Shown here: positions 8,904 through 16,860 of the stretch, piece after piece
How the letters are laid out: every line of letters starts with the position of its first letter
How positions within the stretch are numbered: position 1 is the first letter of the stretch
Source: JBBQHX01 sp038324385
Lineage (GTDB): Bacteria > Gemmatimonadota > Gemmatimonadetes > Gemmatimonadales > Gemmatimonadaceae
Length of the DNA: 36,118 nucleotides
Reading direction: 5' to 3'
Assembly (NCBI GenBank): GCA_038324385.1
Contig: JBBQHX010000009.1
Coordinates: 1-36,118, forward strand
Notes under the pieces: generated by a model
Seen by the model: the letters and a program-made list of their open reading frames with translations, nothing else
Told to the model about the DNA's origin: nothing
Database searches by the model: none
Program-made: the position numbers and the translations under genes

Positions 8904-9423
8904 CGCCGCGCTCTTCTGGGGCGTGCTCGTCACGGTCGTCGTACTCGACTATGTGACCAAGGTGGTCGCCGTCACGAGCCTGGTACCGGCGCGGGTGCCG
9001 CGCGAGTTTCTCGGCGACTGGTTCCGCTGGACACTGGTCTACAATCCTGGCGCGGCGTTCGGGCTCAGCCTGGGCCCGTACTCGCGCTGGATCTTCATGA
9101 CGCTGACCATTGCCGCCCTGTTCGTGCTGGGGCGGCTCTACACGACCGCGAAGGCGGGCGACTGGCAGCGCGTGCTTGCAGTCGCACTGGTGTGCGCCGG
9201 CGCGATCGGCAACCTGATCGACCGCGTGCGCTCGCCGCGCGGGGTCGTGGATTTCATCGACATCGGGCTCGGAAACTCCCGTTGGCCGACGTTCAACATT
9301 GCGGACATCGCGGTGAGTTGCGGCGCGATCCTGCTGGCGTGGGTGCTCTGGTGGGAGGACGAGAACGAGTCGACCGGGACGATGGTTGCGGCGACGCCGG
9401 ACACGGGCGAGGGGGGAAGGTGA
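8884..9423 (+). CDS. lspA: Lipoprotein signal peptidase (signal peptidase II)
   Basis: A 179-residue inner-membrane aspartyl protease that removes signal peptides from prolipoproteins after lipidation. Four hydrophobic segments are visible (about 9-29, 67-84, 96-112 and 138-156). The family motifs are present: LVYNPGAAFG (51-60), GNLIDRV with catalytic Asp113, and FNIADIAV with catalytic Asp141. The C-terminal tail is acidic and Thr-rich. The ATG at 8884 lies inside the end of the dksA-like gene and is chosen because it starts shortly before the first helix. The downstream rluD GTG overlaps its stop, so translation is probably coupled. Confidence 0.95.
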   Translation: MQKNRGDAALFWGVLVTVVVLDYVTKVVAVTSLVPARVPREFLGDWFRWTLVYNPGAAFGLSLGPYSRWIFMTLTIAALFVLGRLYTTAKAGDWQRVLAVALVCAGAIGNLIDRVRSPRGVVDFIDIGLGNSRWPTFNIADIAVSCGAILLAWVLWWEDENESTGTMVAATPDTGEGGR

Positions 9424-10481
9424 ACGGAGCCGAACGGCCGCAGGCGCGGGCCGCCCAGGAACATCGTATCGTGGCCGACGAGGCGGGGGTTGGCTCCCGC
9501 CTCGATCTCTTCGTGGCCCAACGGCTGGATATTTCGCGCAACCAGGCCGCGACGCTGATCTCCGCCGGCCACGTCGTGGTTGGCGAGCGGCGCGAAAAGG
9601 CGTCGTATCGCGTCGAGGAAGGCGACGTCGTCCTGGCGACCGTTCCCCCCGCGCGCGGACGGGATGTGGTCGCCGAGGACATCGCCATCGACGTCGTCTA
9701 CGAGGATGACGACATCGTGGTGGTCAACAAGGCGGCCGGAATGGTCGTCCATCCGGCGCCGGGTAACTGGAGCGGGACACTCGTCAACGGTCTGCTCGGC
9801 CGCGGCGGCGCGCTGGCCGAGGGGGGCGGGGACGAACGGGCGGGACTCGTCCACCGGCTCGACAAGGAGACCTCGGGGCTCCTGATCGTCGCCAAGCACG
9901 ACCGCGCCCACCGCGTGCTGGGCGCCGCGCTGGCGCAGCGGAAGATCGTCCGGCGGTACGCGGCGCTGCTCTGGGGGCACTTCCGCGAGGAGCGGGTCAC
10001 CATCGAGGGGGCAATCGGACGGGATCCGCGAGACCGCCAGCGTATGGCGATCGTCAGCACCGGACGGGCGGCGCGGACGGATCTCGTGCGGCTCGCGCGC
10101 TTCGATTCGGCGGACCTGATGCGGGCGCATCTGCATACCGGCCGGACGCACCAGATCCGCGTGCATGCGGCGTCGCTCGGCCACCCGGTGGTCGGCGACG
10201 ACACGTACGGCGGGGGCGGTGGGCGGCGGTTGCTCAAGCTCCCGGCGAAGCGGCACTTTCTCCATGCGGCGTGGCTCCGTTTTCGGCACCCGGTGACCGG
10301 TGCGGCGATGGATGTTCGCGCCCCGTTGCCGCCCGACCTGCGGATCGCCCTGGCGGCCGCGGCGGGCGAGCCCGAGCCCACGGAACAGGATCCGCTCGAG
10401 ACCTATGGTTTCTACGACGACCCCCTTCTCCCCGAGCGCGAACGGTCGGACGACGACCTCGGCGACGCCAACGAGCGCTGA
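9420..10481 (+). CDS. rluD: RluA/RluD-family 23S rRNA pseudouridine synthase
   Basis: A 353-residue enzyme that isomerises uridines in RNA, most likely large-subunit rRNA. An S4 RNA-binding domain covers about residues 26-73 (SRLDLFVAQRLDISRNQAA), followed by the catalytic domain with HRLDKETSGLL, where Asp148 is the nucleophile, and the substrate-binding LHTGRTHQIRVH. The C-terminus (from about 300) is an acidic extension ending in DDLGDANER. The GTG start overlaps the lspA stop and is preceded by a purine-rich GGGGGGAAGG. The name rluD is by architecture (S4 plus RluA domain); the exact uridine targets cannot be told from the sequence. Confidence 0.9.
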   Translation: MNGAERPQARAAQEHRIVADEAGVGSRLDLFVAQRLDISRNQAATLISAGHVVVGERREKASYRVEEGDVVLATVPPARGRDVVAEDIAIDVVYEDDDIVVVNKAAGMVVHPAPGNWSGTLVNGLLGRGGALAEGGGDERAGLVHRLDKETSGLLIVAKHDRAHRVLGAALAQRKIVRRYAALLWGHFREERVTIEGAIGRDPRDRQRMAIVSTGRAARTDLVRLARFDSADLMRAHLHTGRTHQIRVHAASLGHPVVGDDTYGGGGGRRLLKLPAKRHFLHAAWLRFRHPVTGAAMDVRAPLPPDLRIALAAAAGEPEPTEQDPLETYGFYDDPLLPERERSDDDLGDANER

Positions 10482-10524
10482 CCGGGGTGGCTCCGACAGG
10501 GCCGCACCCGCCCGCCTCCTGCGG

Positions 10525-10950
10525 GTGCGTGCGGGCGATCGATGGTACGGCTGCACGCTGGACGACGTTCACGAGATCGTCACGCGGCGCCCCTTGACCC
10601 GACTTCCGGGCGCCCCGGCCCACGTGCCCGGGCTGATGAATCTCCGCGGCCTGTTGGTGACGGTGATCGACCTCGCGAGGCGGGTCGCGCCGGATGCCGG
10701 CGAACCGGCCGCCGATGCGACGACGAAGGCTGGCGTCGTGTTGCTCGTGCCCAAGTCCGACGGCCGACTGGTCGGCTGCCTCGTCGATTCCGTTCGTGAT
10801 GTGATTGCCTGGCCGGACGACGTGACCGACGTTCCCGCCGGAGGGAGTAACGCGGACGGGGCGCGGATCGTCTGCGGTGTGGCTGATCATCGCGGCGAAT
10901 TACTGCTGCTCGTGGATCTGCGCGCGCTCGTGCACGACGCGCTGCGCTGA
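10525..10950 (+). CDS. CheW-domain adaptor protein (first of three)
   Basis: A CheW-like SH3-type adaptor linking a sensor to CheA. The frame carries RAGDRWYGCTLDDVHEI, then PGLMNLRGLLVTVIDLARRV, VGCLVDSVRDVI and ELLLLVDLRAL, which is a full CheW fold. The start is uncertain: GTG 10525 gives 141 residues but trims the first beta strand (LLRVRAG), while an in-frame ATG at 10405 would overlap rluD by 77 bases. A GTG at 10487 sits at the natural place but is in another frame. The gene opens the chemosensory block and precedes cheY by 111 bases. Confidence 0.85.
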   Translation: MRAGDRWYGCTLDDVHEIVTRRPLTRLPGAPAHVPGLMNLRGLLVTVIDLARRVAPDAGEPAADATTKAGVVLLVPKSDGRLVGCLVDSVRDVIAWPDDVTDVPAGGSNADGARIVCGVADHRGELLLLVDLRALVHDALR

Positions 10951-11011
10951 CCGGCCCTGGCGTTCGGCACTGCCGCCGCCTGACGACGCACTCCGGACAG
11001 CCGGTGGCCAC

Positions 11012-11029
11012 GACGCGCGTTCGCGCGTC
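11012..11029 (+). other. Inverted repeat between cheW and cheY
   Basis: The 18-base sequence GACGCGCGTTCGCGCGTC is self-complementary: eight pairs around TT, or seven pairs with a four-base loop as RNA. It lies about 30 bases before the cheY start in the longest spacer of the che block. No T-run follows, so a classical terminator is unlikely. It could be an mRNA-stabilising or attenuating hairpin, or a dyad operator. Function is unknown. Confidence 0.4.
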
Positions 11030-11061
11030 ACGGCGGCTGGCGCGGGCCACTCGAGGGAATC

Positions 11062-11424
11062 GTGAAGCAGACCGTGCTCATTTGTGACGACGCCATCTTC
11101 ATGCGGACGATGGTCGGCGACATCCTCACGCAGAACGGCTTCGAGATCGTCGGCGAGGCCGAGACCGGTGTGCAGGCGATCGAGCAGTATCACCGGCTCC
11201 GCCCCGACCTGGTGACGATGGACATCGTGATGCCCGACATGGGCGGCATCGACGCCGTCCGTGAGATCACCAAGACCGACCCCGACGCGCGCATCCTGAT
11301 GTGCAGCGCGATGGGGCAGCAGTCGCTCGTGGTCGAGGCGATCCAGGCGGGGGCGAAGGACTTCGTCGTCAAGCCGTTCCAGCCCAGTCGGGTGCTGGAA
11401 GCGGTGCAGCGCGTCATGAGCTGA
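11062..11424 (+). CDS. cheY: CheY-type response regulator, single receiver domain
   Basis: A 120-residue stand-alone receiver domain. The acidic pocket is Asp9/Asp10, the phospho-acceptor is Asp54 (LVTMDIVMPDMGG), the switch Ser is Ser82 (MCSAMGQ) and the conserved Lys is Lys104 (VVKPF). It should be phosphorylated by CheA and carry the signal to an output. The GTG start has GAGGG a few bases upstream. It lies directly before cheA and close to cheC, whose product removes phosphate from CheY. Since no flagellar gene is in the window, its target is not known; a polarity or pilus system is a reasonable inference. Confidence 0.95.
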   Translation: MKQTVLICDDAIFMRTMVGDILTQNGFEIVGEAETGVQAIEQYHRLRPDLVTMDIVMPDMGGIDAVREITKTDPDARILMCSAMGQQSLVVEAIQAGAKDFVVKPFQPSRVLEAVQRVMS

Positions 11425-11432
11425 GTGTACGC

Positions 11433-11469
11433 CGCGCGGCGGGCGGCGGCCGGTCCGCGCCGCCGCGCG
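11433..11469 (+). other. Strong GC-rich hairpin between cheY and cheA
   Basis: Arms at 11433-11442 (CGCGCGGCGG) and 11460-11469 (CCGCCGCGCG) are fully complementary. A further GCGG/CCGC pairing inside the loop (11443-11446 with 11455-11458) lengthens the stem. It fills most of the 64-base cheY-cheA spacer. There is no T-run. It may lower read-through into cheA or protect the cheY message so that CheY is made in excess; both are inferences. Confidence 0.5.
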
Positions 11470-11488
11470 ACGTCCGGCCCTGACTTTC

Positions 11489-13447
11489 GTGGACACTCTC
11501 CGCTACGCCCAGCTCTTCGTGAGCGAGGGGCGCGAACTCGTGTCGCGCATGAACGAGGCGCTGCTCTCCCTGGAGCACGCCTCCGATTCGGCGCCGCATG
11601 TGGACGCCCTGTTCAGAGCGACGCATACGATGAAGGGGATGGCCGGCGCGATGGCCTACGAGCCGATCGCCGACGCGGCGCACGCCCTGGAGAGTGTGCT
11701 CGCGCTCGTGCGCGACGGCACGGTGGCGGCCACCCCTGAACTGATCAACGCCCTGTTCGCCGGCGCCGACTGGCTGGAGGCGTCGATCGAGCGGGTGGCG
11801 GTGGACGGCAACGCTGCGGCCTGCTCGCCCACGGTGCTGCTCGATCAGCTCGCCGCGTCAGGCGGCGGGGTGGTTTCGCGAGGAGTCGTGTCTCCCGGCG
11901 GCGGCGGTGCCCTCCGCCCGACGCCGATCTGGACGTCGGCGATCGCCGCCGCCGCGCCGCAGGTGGCCGCCGCCGACGGGCGGACCAGCTACCGCATCCG
12001 CGTGCGTCAGGTAGCCGACGCTCCGCTGCGCGGCGTCCGCGCCACGATGGCACTCGCCCGCGCTCGTGCACTCGGCGCGCTGAGTGACGTGGAGCCGAAC
12101 GAGGGATCGCTGGTGAGCGAGGCGTTCGGCACGGCGTTTTCGTTCGCGCTCACCACCGGCGCATCGCCCGCCGAGATCGAGCGCGAGCTTCGCCTCGCCG
12201 GCGAGGTGGACACGGTGGAGATTCGCGCCGCCGACGTCGGTGGCGCGCAGCTTCGTCCGACACCGGTGAGCACGCGCCTCACGCCTGACGAGTCGGCCGC
12301 GCCGCGCGCGGCCGACTCGTCGGTGCGCGTCGAGCTACAGCGTCTGGATGCCTTGATGGCCGTGACCGGCGAGCTGGTGATCGCGCGCGGACGGTTCGCC
12401 GAGCTCGCCGCGCGCCACGCCGATCCGGCGCTGGAGGAGGCGGCGGCGCAGCTCACGCGTCTCGTCGCCACGCTGCAGGACGAGGTGCTCGCGACGCGGA
12501 TGGTACCGGCGGGCCAGGTGTTCGACCGCTTTCCGCGCTTCGTGCGAGACACGGCGCGCGCGGTTGGCAAGGAGGTACGGTTCGCACTCGTCGGTCGCGA
12601 CATCGAGCTGGATCGGGCGCTGCTGGACGCCGTCGGCGAGCCGCTCGTCCACCTGCTGCGCAACGCACTCGACCACGGGCTCGAGTCGGTCGACGACCGC
12701 ATCGCGGCTGGCAAACCGGCATGGGGCACCATCACACTGGCCGTGAGCCGCGAACGCGACAGCGTCGTCATCCGGGTGACCGACGACGGCCGCGGCGTTG
12801 ACCGCGCGAAGGTGGTTCGTCGCGCGCGGGAGGCGGGGCTACTCGCCCCCGGCATCGCAGATGTCGCGGACGACGAACTGCTTCGTCTATTGGGAACGGC
12901 CGGGCTGTCGACCGCGGAACGGGTCACGACGCTGTCGGGGCGTGGCGTCGGGGTCGATGCGGTGGTGGCGGTGGTTCGCCGCCTCAGCGGCACGGTCGAC
13001 CTTCGTACGGTGGCGGGGGAGGGCACGAGCTGGTCGCTGCGGCTTCCCGTGACGCTGGCGATCGTCGGGGCCCTGCTCGCGCGGGTGGGCGACGAGGTGT
13101 ACGCGCTCCCGGCCACGCACGTGCGCGCAACCACCGATCTGGTGGATGCGGCGCTGGCGACGGTACGTGGGCGCGACGTAATCGTCTATGGGGATGAGGT
13201 GCTGCCGGTGGTGCGGCTACGGGCCATCGTCGGCCTGCCCCGCTACACCGGAACGCACGAGGACATCGTGGTGCTCGCGGCCGAGGAACGGCGTGTGGCC
13301 CTGCTGGTCGACGAGTTACTCTCGCAGGAGGAGATCGTGGTGAAGCCGTTCGATGCCGCGCGTGACGGCGGCCAACTGTTCAGTGGGGCAACGGTTCTGG
13401 CCGACGGTGCGCCGGCACTGATCCTCGACGTGGGAGGTCTCCTGTGA
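11489..13447 (+). CDS. cheA: Chemotaxis histidine kinase CheA
   Basis: A 652-residue kinase with the five CheA parts in order. The P1 HPt domain has FRATHTMKGMAG with phospho-accepting His46. A P2-like CheY-docking domain lies at about 170-255 after an Ala/Gly/Pro linker. Then come the dimerisation helices (about 275-335), a HATPase domain with N box HLLRNALDHGLE (Asn392), DDGRGVD and GRGVGVDAV, and a C-terminal CheW-like domain (about 515-652). All residues expected of an active kinase are present. The GTG start follows the hairpin described at 11433-11469. The stop overlaps cheC by GTGA. No receiver domain is fused to it. Confidence 0.96.
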   Translation: MDTLRYAQLFVSEGRELVSRMNEALLSLEHASDSAPHVDALFRATHTMKGMAGAMAYEPIADAAHALESVLALVRDGTVAATPELINALFAGADWLEASIERVAVDGNAAACSPTVLLDQLAASGGGVVSRGVVSPGGGGALRPTPIWTSAIAAAAPQVAAADGRTSYRIRVRQVADAPLRGVRATMALARARALGALSDVEPNEGSLVSEAFGTAFSFALTTGASPAEIERELRLAGEVDTVEIRAADVGGAQLRPTPVSTRLTPDESAAPRAADSSVRVELQRLDALMAVTGELVIARGRFAELAARHADPALEEAAAQLTRLVATLQDEVLATRMVPAGQVFDRFPRFVRDTARAVGKEVRFALVGRDIELDRALLDAVGEPLVHLLRNALDHGLESVDDRIAAGKPAWGTITLAVSRERDSVVIRVTDDGRGVDRAKVVRRAREAGLLAPGIADVADDELLRLLGTAGLSTAERVTTLSGRGVGVDAVVAVVRRLSGTVDLRTVAGEGTSWSLRLPVTLAIVGALLARVGDEVYALPATHVRATTDLVDAALATVRGRDVIVYGDEVLPVVRLRAIVGLPRYTGTHEDIVVLAAEERRVALLVDELLSQEEIVVKPFDAARDGGQLFSGATVLADGAPALILDVGGLL

Positions 13448-14106
13448 GCACGACACGATCCGACGGGCCGGACGCCGGCCTCTCGATGTACGACCTGCGC
13501 AGCCTCACGCCGATCCATCTCGACGCGCTGCGCGAGGTGGCCAACATCGGGGCCGCCCACGCGGCGACGGCGCTGTCGCAGCTCACGGGACAGCGAATCA
13601 TGATCTCGGTGCCAACGATCAACTTCGCGCGCCTCGAGGAAGTACCGCCGCAGCTCGAGCCGCACGAGGAGCCGGTGGCCGCGGTGATGATGAACATGAT
13701 CGGCGACCTGAGCGGCCGGACGCTGCTCGTCTTCCCGTCAATGACGGCGCGCCGCCTGGCCGAGCTGATGTTGCGCCGGCCGGTCAATCCGCTGCTCGAG
13801 CTATCGCCGCTGGAGGAATCGGCGATCAAGGAAGCGGGCAACATCCTGAGTGGCGCGTACATGAACGCGCTGAGCGAATTCCTCGGCCTGATCCTGCTCC
13901 CGTCGCCGCCGACGCTGGCGATCGACATCTCGCGCGCGGTGCTGTCGACAGCGTATCTGCAGTTCAGCTTCGACCGCGACTACGTGTTCTGCGTCGAGAG
14001 CGAGTTCCTGATGGAGGATCTCTCGGAGAAGCTGCGTGGCTTCTTCCTGTTGCTTCCCGACGGCGCGTCGCTGCAGGCGATGCTCCGCGCGGCCCGCGTG
14101 GCCTGA
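13444..14106 (+). CDS. cheC: CheY-P phosphatase CheC
   Basis: A 220-residue CheC-family protein with both active-site copies intact: REVANIGAAHAATALS (Glu31, Asn34) and KEAGNILSGAYMNALS (Glu131, Asn134). These Glu/Asn pairs position the water that removes phosphate from CheY-P. Between them lies the usual MMNMIGDLSGRTLLVFP region. In known systems CheC also binds CheD and modulates receptor deamidation; a cheD gene is present at 24145. Its start overlaps the cheA stop by GTGA. The presence of CheC rather than CheZ is normal outside the proteobacteria. Confidence 0.93.
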   Translation: MSTTRSDGPDAGLSMYDLRSLTPIHLDALREVANIGAAHAATALSQLTGQRIMISVPTINFARLEEVPPQLEPHEEPVAAVMMNMIGDLSGRTLLVFPSMTARRLAELMLRRPVNPLLELSPLEESAIKEAGNILSGAYMNALSEFLGLILLPSPPTLAIDISRAVLSTAYLQFSFDRDYVFCVESEFLMEDLSEKLRGFFLLLPDGASLQAMLRAARVA

Positions 14107-14130
14107 CGACCCCTCCGGAGCCTCTGCATC

Positions 14131-16860
14131 GTGGCTGCGCGCCTCCTCTCCGAGCGTGATCTCGAGGTGTTGCGTTCCTTCGCCAGCCGGGTGGATCCGG
14201 CCGACGCGGGCGCGCACAACAACCTCGGTGTGCTCTATTTCAACAAGGGGCTGCTCGACGAGGCGATCGCCGCGTTCACGCGCGCGCTCGAGCTCGACGC
14301 GCGGATGCGCGTCGCCGCCCGCAATCTGGAGATCGCCTACTACTCGACCGGCTACTACGACCGCCGCGTCTCCGAACTGGAGCGGCGACTCGCCGTGGAG
14401 CCGCGCGATCGTGAGGCACGATGGGAGATGGCGCGCACGCACGCGCTGCTCGGTGATCACGCGCGCGCGCGCCGCGAGTTTGCGATGCTGCTCGACGACG
14501 CGCCCTACGATCATCAGGTGCTGCTTCAGCTCGGCCTTGCCGAGAAGGCGCTGGGCGATCTCGACGCGGCGCAGCATCTCATTGAGCGGGCCACGGCGCT
14601 CGGCGGCGATGATCCCGCACCGCATGCGCACCTCGGCGAGCTGCTCTACCATCGCGGCCGGACGGCCGAAGCCGCGGCGGCGCTTCGGCGCGCCCTCGCC
14701 TTCGGCCCCGAACAGGCCGACGTCCACTACCTGTACGGCTTCGTGCTCGGCGAGCTGGGGCATCATGAGGAAGCGCGCGCGGCGACCCAGCGCGCCGTGC
14801 GGCTCAATCCGTCGCTGGCGCGGGCGCAGGCCAACCTCTCCCTCGATACCGCAAACGGGCGGATCCCGGCCACGCCGTCCGCCGTGCCAGCGGTGGTCCC
14901 GCCGCCCGATCAGGCGCGACCGCAAGCCAGCGGTGACAGCGGCCTCGCGCACTATTCTCTCGGGGTCGCCTTCCGCCAGCGCGGCTATCTCGACGAGGCG
15001 CTGCACGAGTACGCCCTCGCCCTCGAACTCGGCGAAGCGCGGGACCTCGTGCTCCAGGCAACCGCCGAGGTACAGTTGCTCCGGCGCGATGCCGCGGCCG
15101 CCGAGGCGCTGTACGCCGGGCTCTGCACCGATGCGTGCACCAGTCCCAAGCTGTGGAACGAGTACGGCGTGTCGTTGCAGCAGCAGGGGCGAATCGAGCA
15201 GGCCGCGGCAGCCTACGGCGCCGCGTTGCGCTATGACGCGGGCTACGTACTTGCGCTGAACAATCTCGCGGTCGCCCTCGTGCAGCAGGCCGACGCGGCG
15301 GGCGCGGCGCAACGCTTCACTCGCGCCCTCGAGCTTGCACCGGAGTTCCTCGACGCGCGGCGCAATCTCGCCCTGCTGCACCATCGGGCCGGCCGGCACG
15401 ACGATGCGCTCGACGCCTATCGGAAGGTGCTGGCCCATAGCCCCGAGGACGCAGGGGCGTGGAACGGAATCGCGCTCGTCCTGACGGCGCTCGGCCGCCC
15501 CGAGGATGCGCGTGGCGCGTTTGGCCGCGCGCTGCGCGCCCGCCCGGAATTTGCCGAGGCGCATTACGGGCTCGGCTTCGCGCTCTCGGCGCTGGGCGAC
15601 TACGCTGGCGCACTGCGCGCGGCGCGCCGGGGGATGGAGCTCGATCCATACTACGTGGCGCCCACGTTCCGCCTCACGATCGACCTGCAACACGAGGACG
15701 GCGGGTTCGCCGTGCACGCCGAGCTCGAAGCCGAATCGCGTGACGGGGCGGTAGCCGGGGGATTCGTCGTCGAGGAGCCGGTGCTCGATGCGCTGTTCGT
15801 GTCGCTCGACCAACCGGGTCTCGCTTCGGCAGTGGACGGAAGCGCGCTGGCGGCCGCCCGACGGGCGCTCGCCGAAGGGCGGACGGTCGATGCCATCGCT
15901 GCGGCCGGCGCGGCGCTCGCTGGTGGGTGCGAGCCCGTTCCCCCGCTGCTGGTCCTGGGGGATGCGTACGCGCGGCAGGGGCTGCACGGCGAGGCGTTCG
16001 AGCGGTTCACCGCGGTGCTCGCCGCGGTGCCTGACGACCGCCCGGCCCGCCTCGGTGCGGCGCGTGCGCTGGTCGCGCTCGGCCGCACCGCCGACGCGGC
16101 ACCATTGCTCCGGCCGCTGCTCGATGCCGGCGACGCCGACCCGGATGTGTTCCTGGTGCACGCGGCGGTGTGCGAGGCGGCTAATGACCCCGCGGGGGAA
16201 CTCTGCGCGCTCCGCCGCGCCCGCGTCCTCGCCCCGACGCGCGGCGACGTGTTGCATCACCTCGGGCGCGCACTGGTGCGGCGGGGCGACGTCGCCGAGG
16301 CGGTGGGTGCGTTCCGCGCCGCGCTCGAACTCGATGGCGCGCTGATCGCGGCGCGCGTCGATCTGGCGACCGTGCTGGCCGCGTCAGGCGACACCCCCGG
16401 CGCCACCGGCGAGCTTCGCACGGCGACCCGATTGTTGCCGAGCTATGCTCCGGCCGCACTCGCGCTGTCGCGCCTCTGCCGCGGCGGGCAGGATGCCGCG
16501 GCGGCCCTGCCCGCGCTGGTGGAATTGCTGCACTGCGATCCGGCGCACGTCGAGTCGCTGGTCGAACTCGGCGACCTCCTGCTCGACCTTCGTCGTCCGG
16601 CAGACGCGCTCGTCGCACTGCGACGAGCGATTCGGCTGGAGCCCGATTCGGCGATGGCGCTGGCGGTCGCGGGCGACGCGTTTGCCGAGGACGGGCGCGA
16701 TCGTGAGGCTCGCGACTGCTGGTACGCGGCGGTGGCGCTGGATTCCAAAGGACCTGTCGGCGCGCGCGCACTGGTGGCAGCCGAACGCGCCGCTGAACGG
16801 GCGGCCGACCAGTCGGCGCGGATTCCCGACGACGTCCAGCGCCTCGCGAGGGTCGCCTGA
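14131..16860 (+). CDS. Large TPR-repeat protein
   Basis: A 909-residue protein made almost entirely of tetratricopeptide repeats. Typical units are AHNNLGVLYFNKGLLDEAIA (about 30-50), LALNNLAVALVQQADAAGAA, and AHYGLGFALSALGDYAGALR (about 475-495). A Pro-rich break near residues 245-265 separates two TPR arrays, and residues about 505-560 (TIDLQHEDGGFAVHAELEAE) form a less repetitive stretch. No signal peptide or membrane segment is seen, so it is probably a cytoplasmic scaffold. The GTG start has GGAG about a dozen bases upstream. It sits between cheC and a PATAN-TPR gene whose ATG overlaps its stop, hence it likely helps assemble the chemosensory or MglA complex. Confidence 0.85.
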   Translation: MAARLLSERDLEVLRSFASRVDPADAGAHNNLGVLYFNKGLLDEAIAAFTRALELDARMRVAARNLEIAYYSTGYYDRRVSELERRLAVEPRDREARWEMARTHALLGDHARARREFAMLLDDAPYDHQVLLQLGLAEKALGDLDAAQHLIERATALGGDDPAPHAHLGELLYHRGRTAEAAAALRRALAFGPEQADVHYLYGFVLGELGHHEEARAATQRAVRLNPSLARAQANLSLDTANGRIPATPSAVPAVVPPPDQARPQASGDSGLAHYSLGVAFRQRGYLDEALHEYALALELGEARDLVLQATAEVQLLRRDAAAAEALYAGLCTDACTSPKLWNEYGVSLQQQGRIEQAAAAYGAALRYDAGYVLALNNLAVALVQQADAAGAAQRFTRALELAPEFLDARRNLALLHHRAGRHDDALDAYRKVLAHSPEDAGAWNGIALVLTALGRPEDARGAFGRALRARPEFAEAHYGLGFALSALGDYAGALRAARRGMELDPYYVAPTFRLTIDLQHEDGGFAVHAELEAESRDGAVAGGFVVEEPVLDALFVSLDQPGLASAVDGSALAAARRALAEGRTVDAIAAAGAALAGGCEPVPPLLVLGDAYARQGLHGEAFERFTAVLAAVPDDRPARLGAARALVALGRTADAAPLLRPLLDAGDADPDVFLVHAAVCEAANDPAGELCALRRARVLAPTRGDVLHHLGRALVRRGDVAEAVGAFRAALELDGALIAARVDLATVLAASGDTPGATGELRTATRLLPSYAPAALALSRLCRGGQDAAAALPALVELLHCDPAHVESLVELGDLLLDLRRPADALVALRRAIRLEPDSAMALAVAGDAFAEDGRDREARDCWYAAVALDSKGPVGARALVAAERAAERAADQSARIPDDVQRLARVA

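Noticed and set aside
13801..16260. An 819-codon open frame on the minus strand over cheC and the large TPR gene
   Set aside because: Same reason: Arg/Glu/Gly-rich translation without motifs, opposite to a well-formed TPR protein and CheC.
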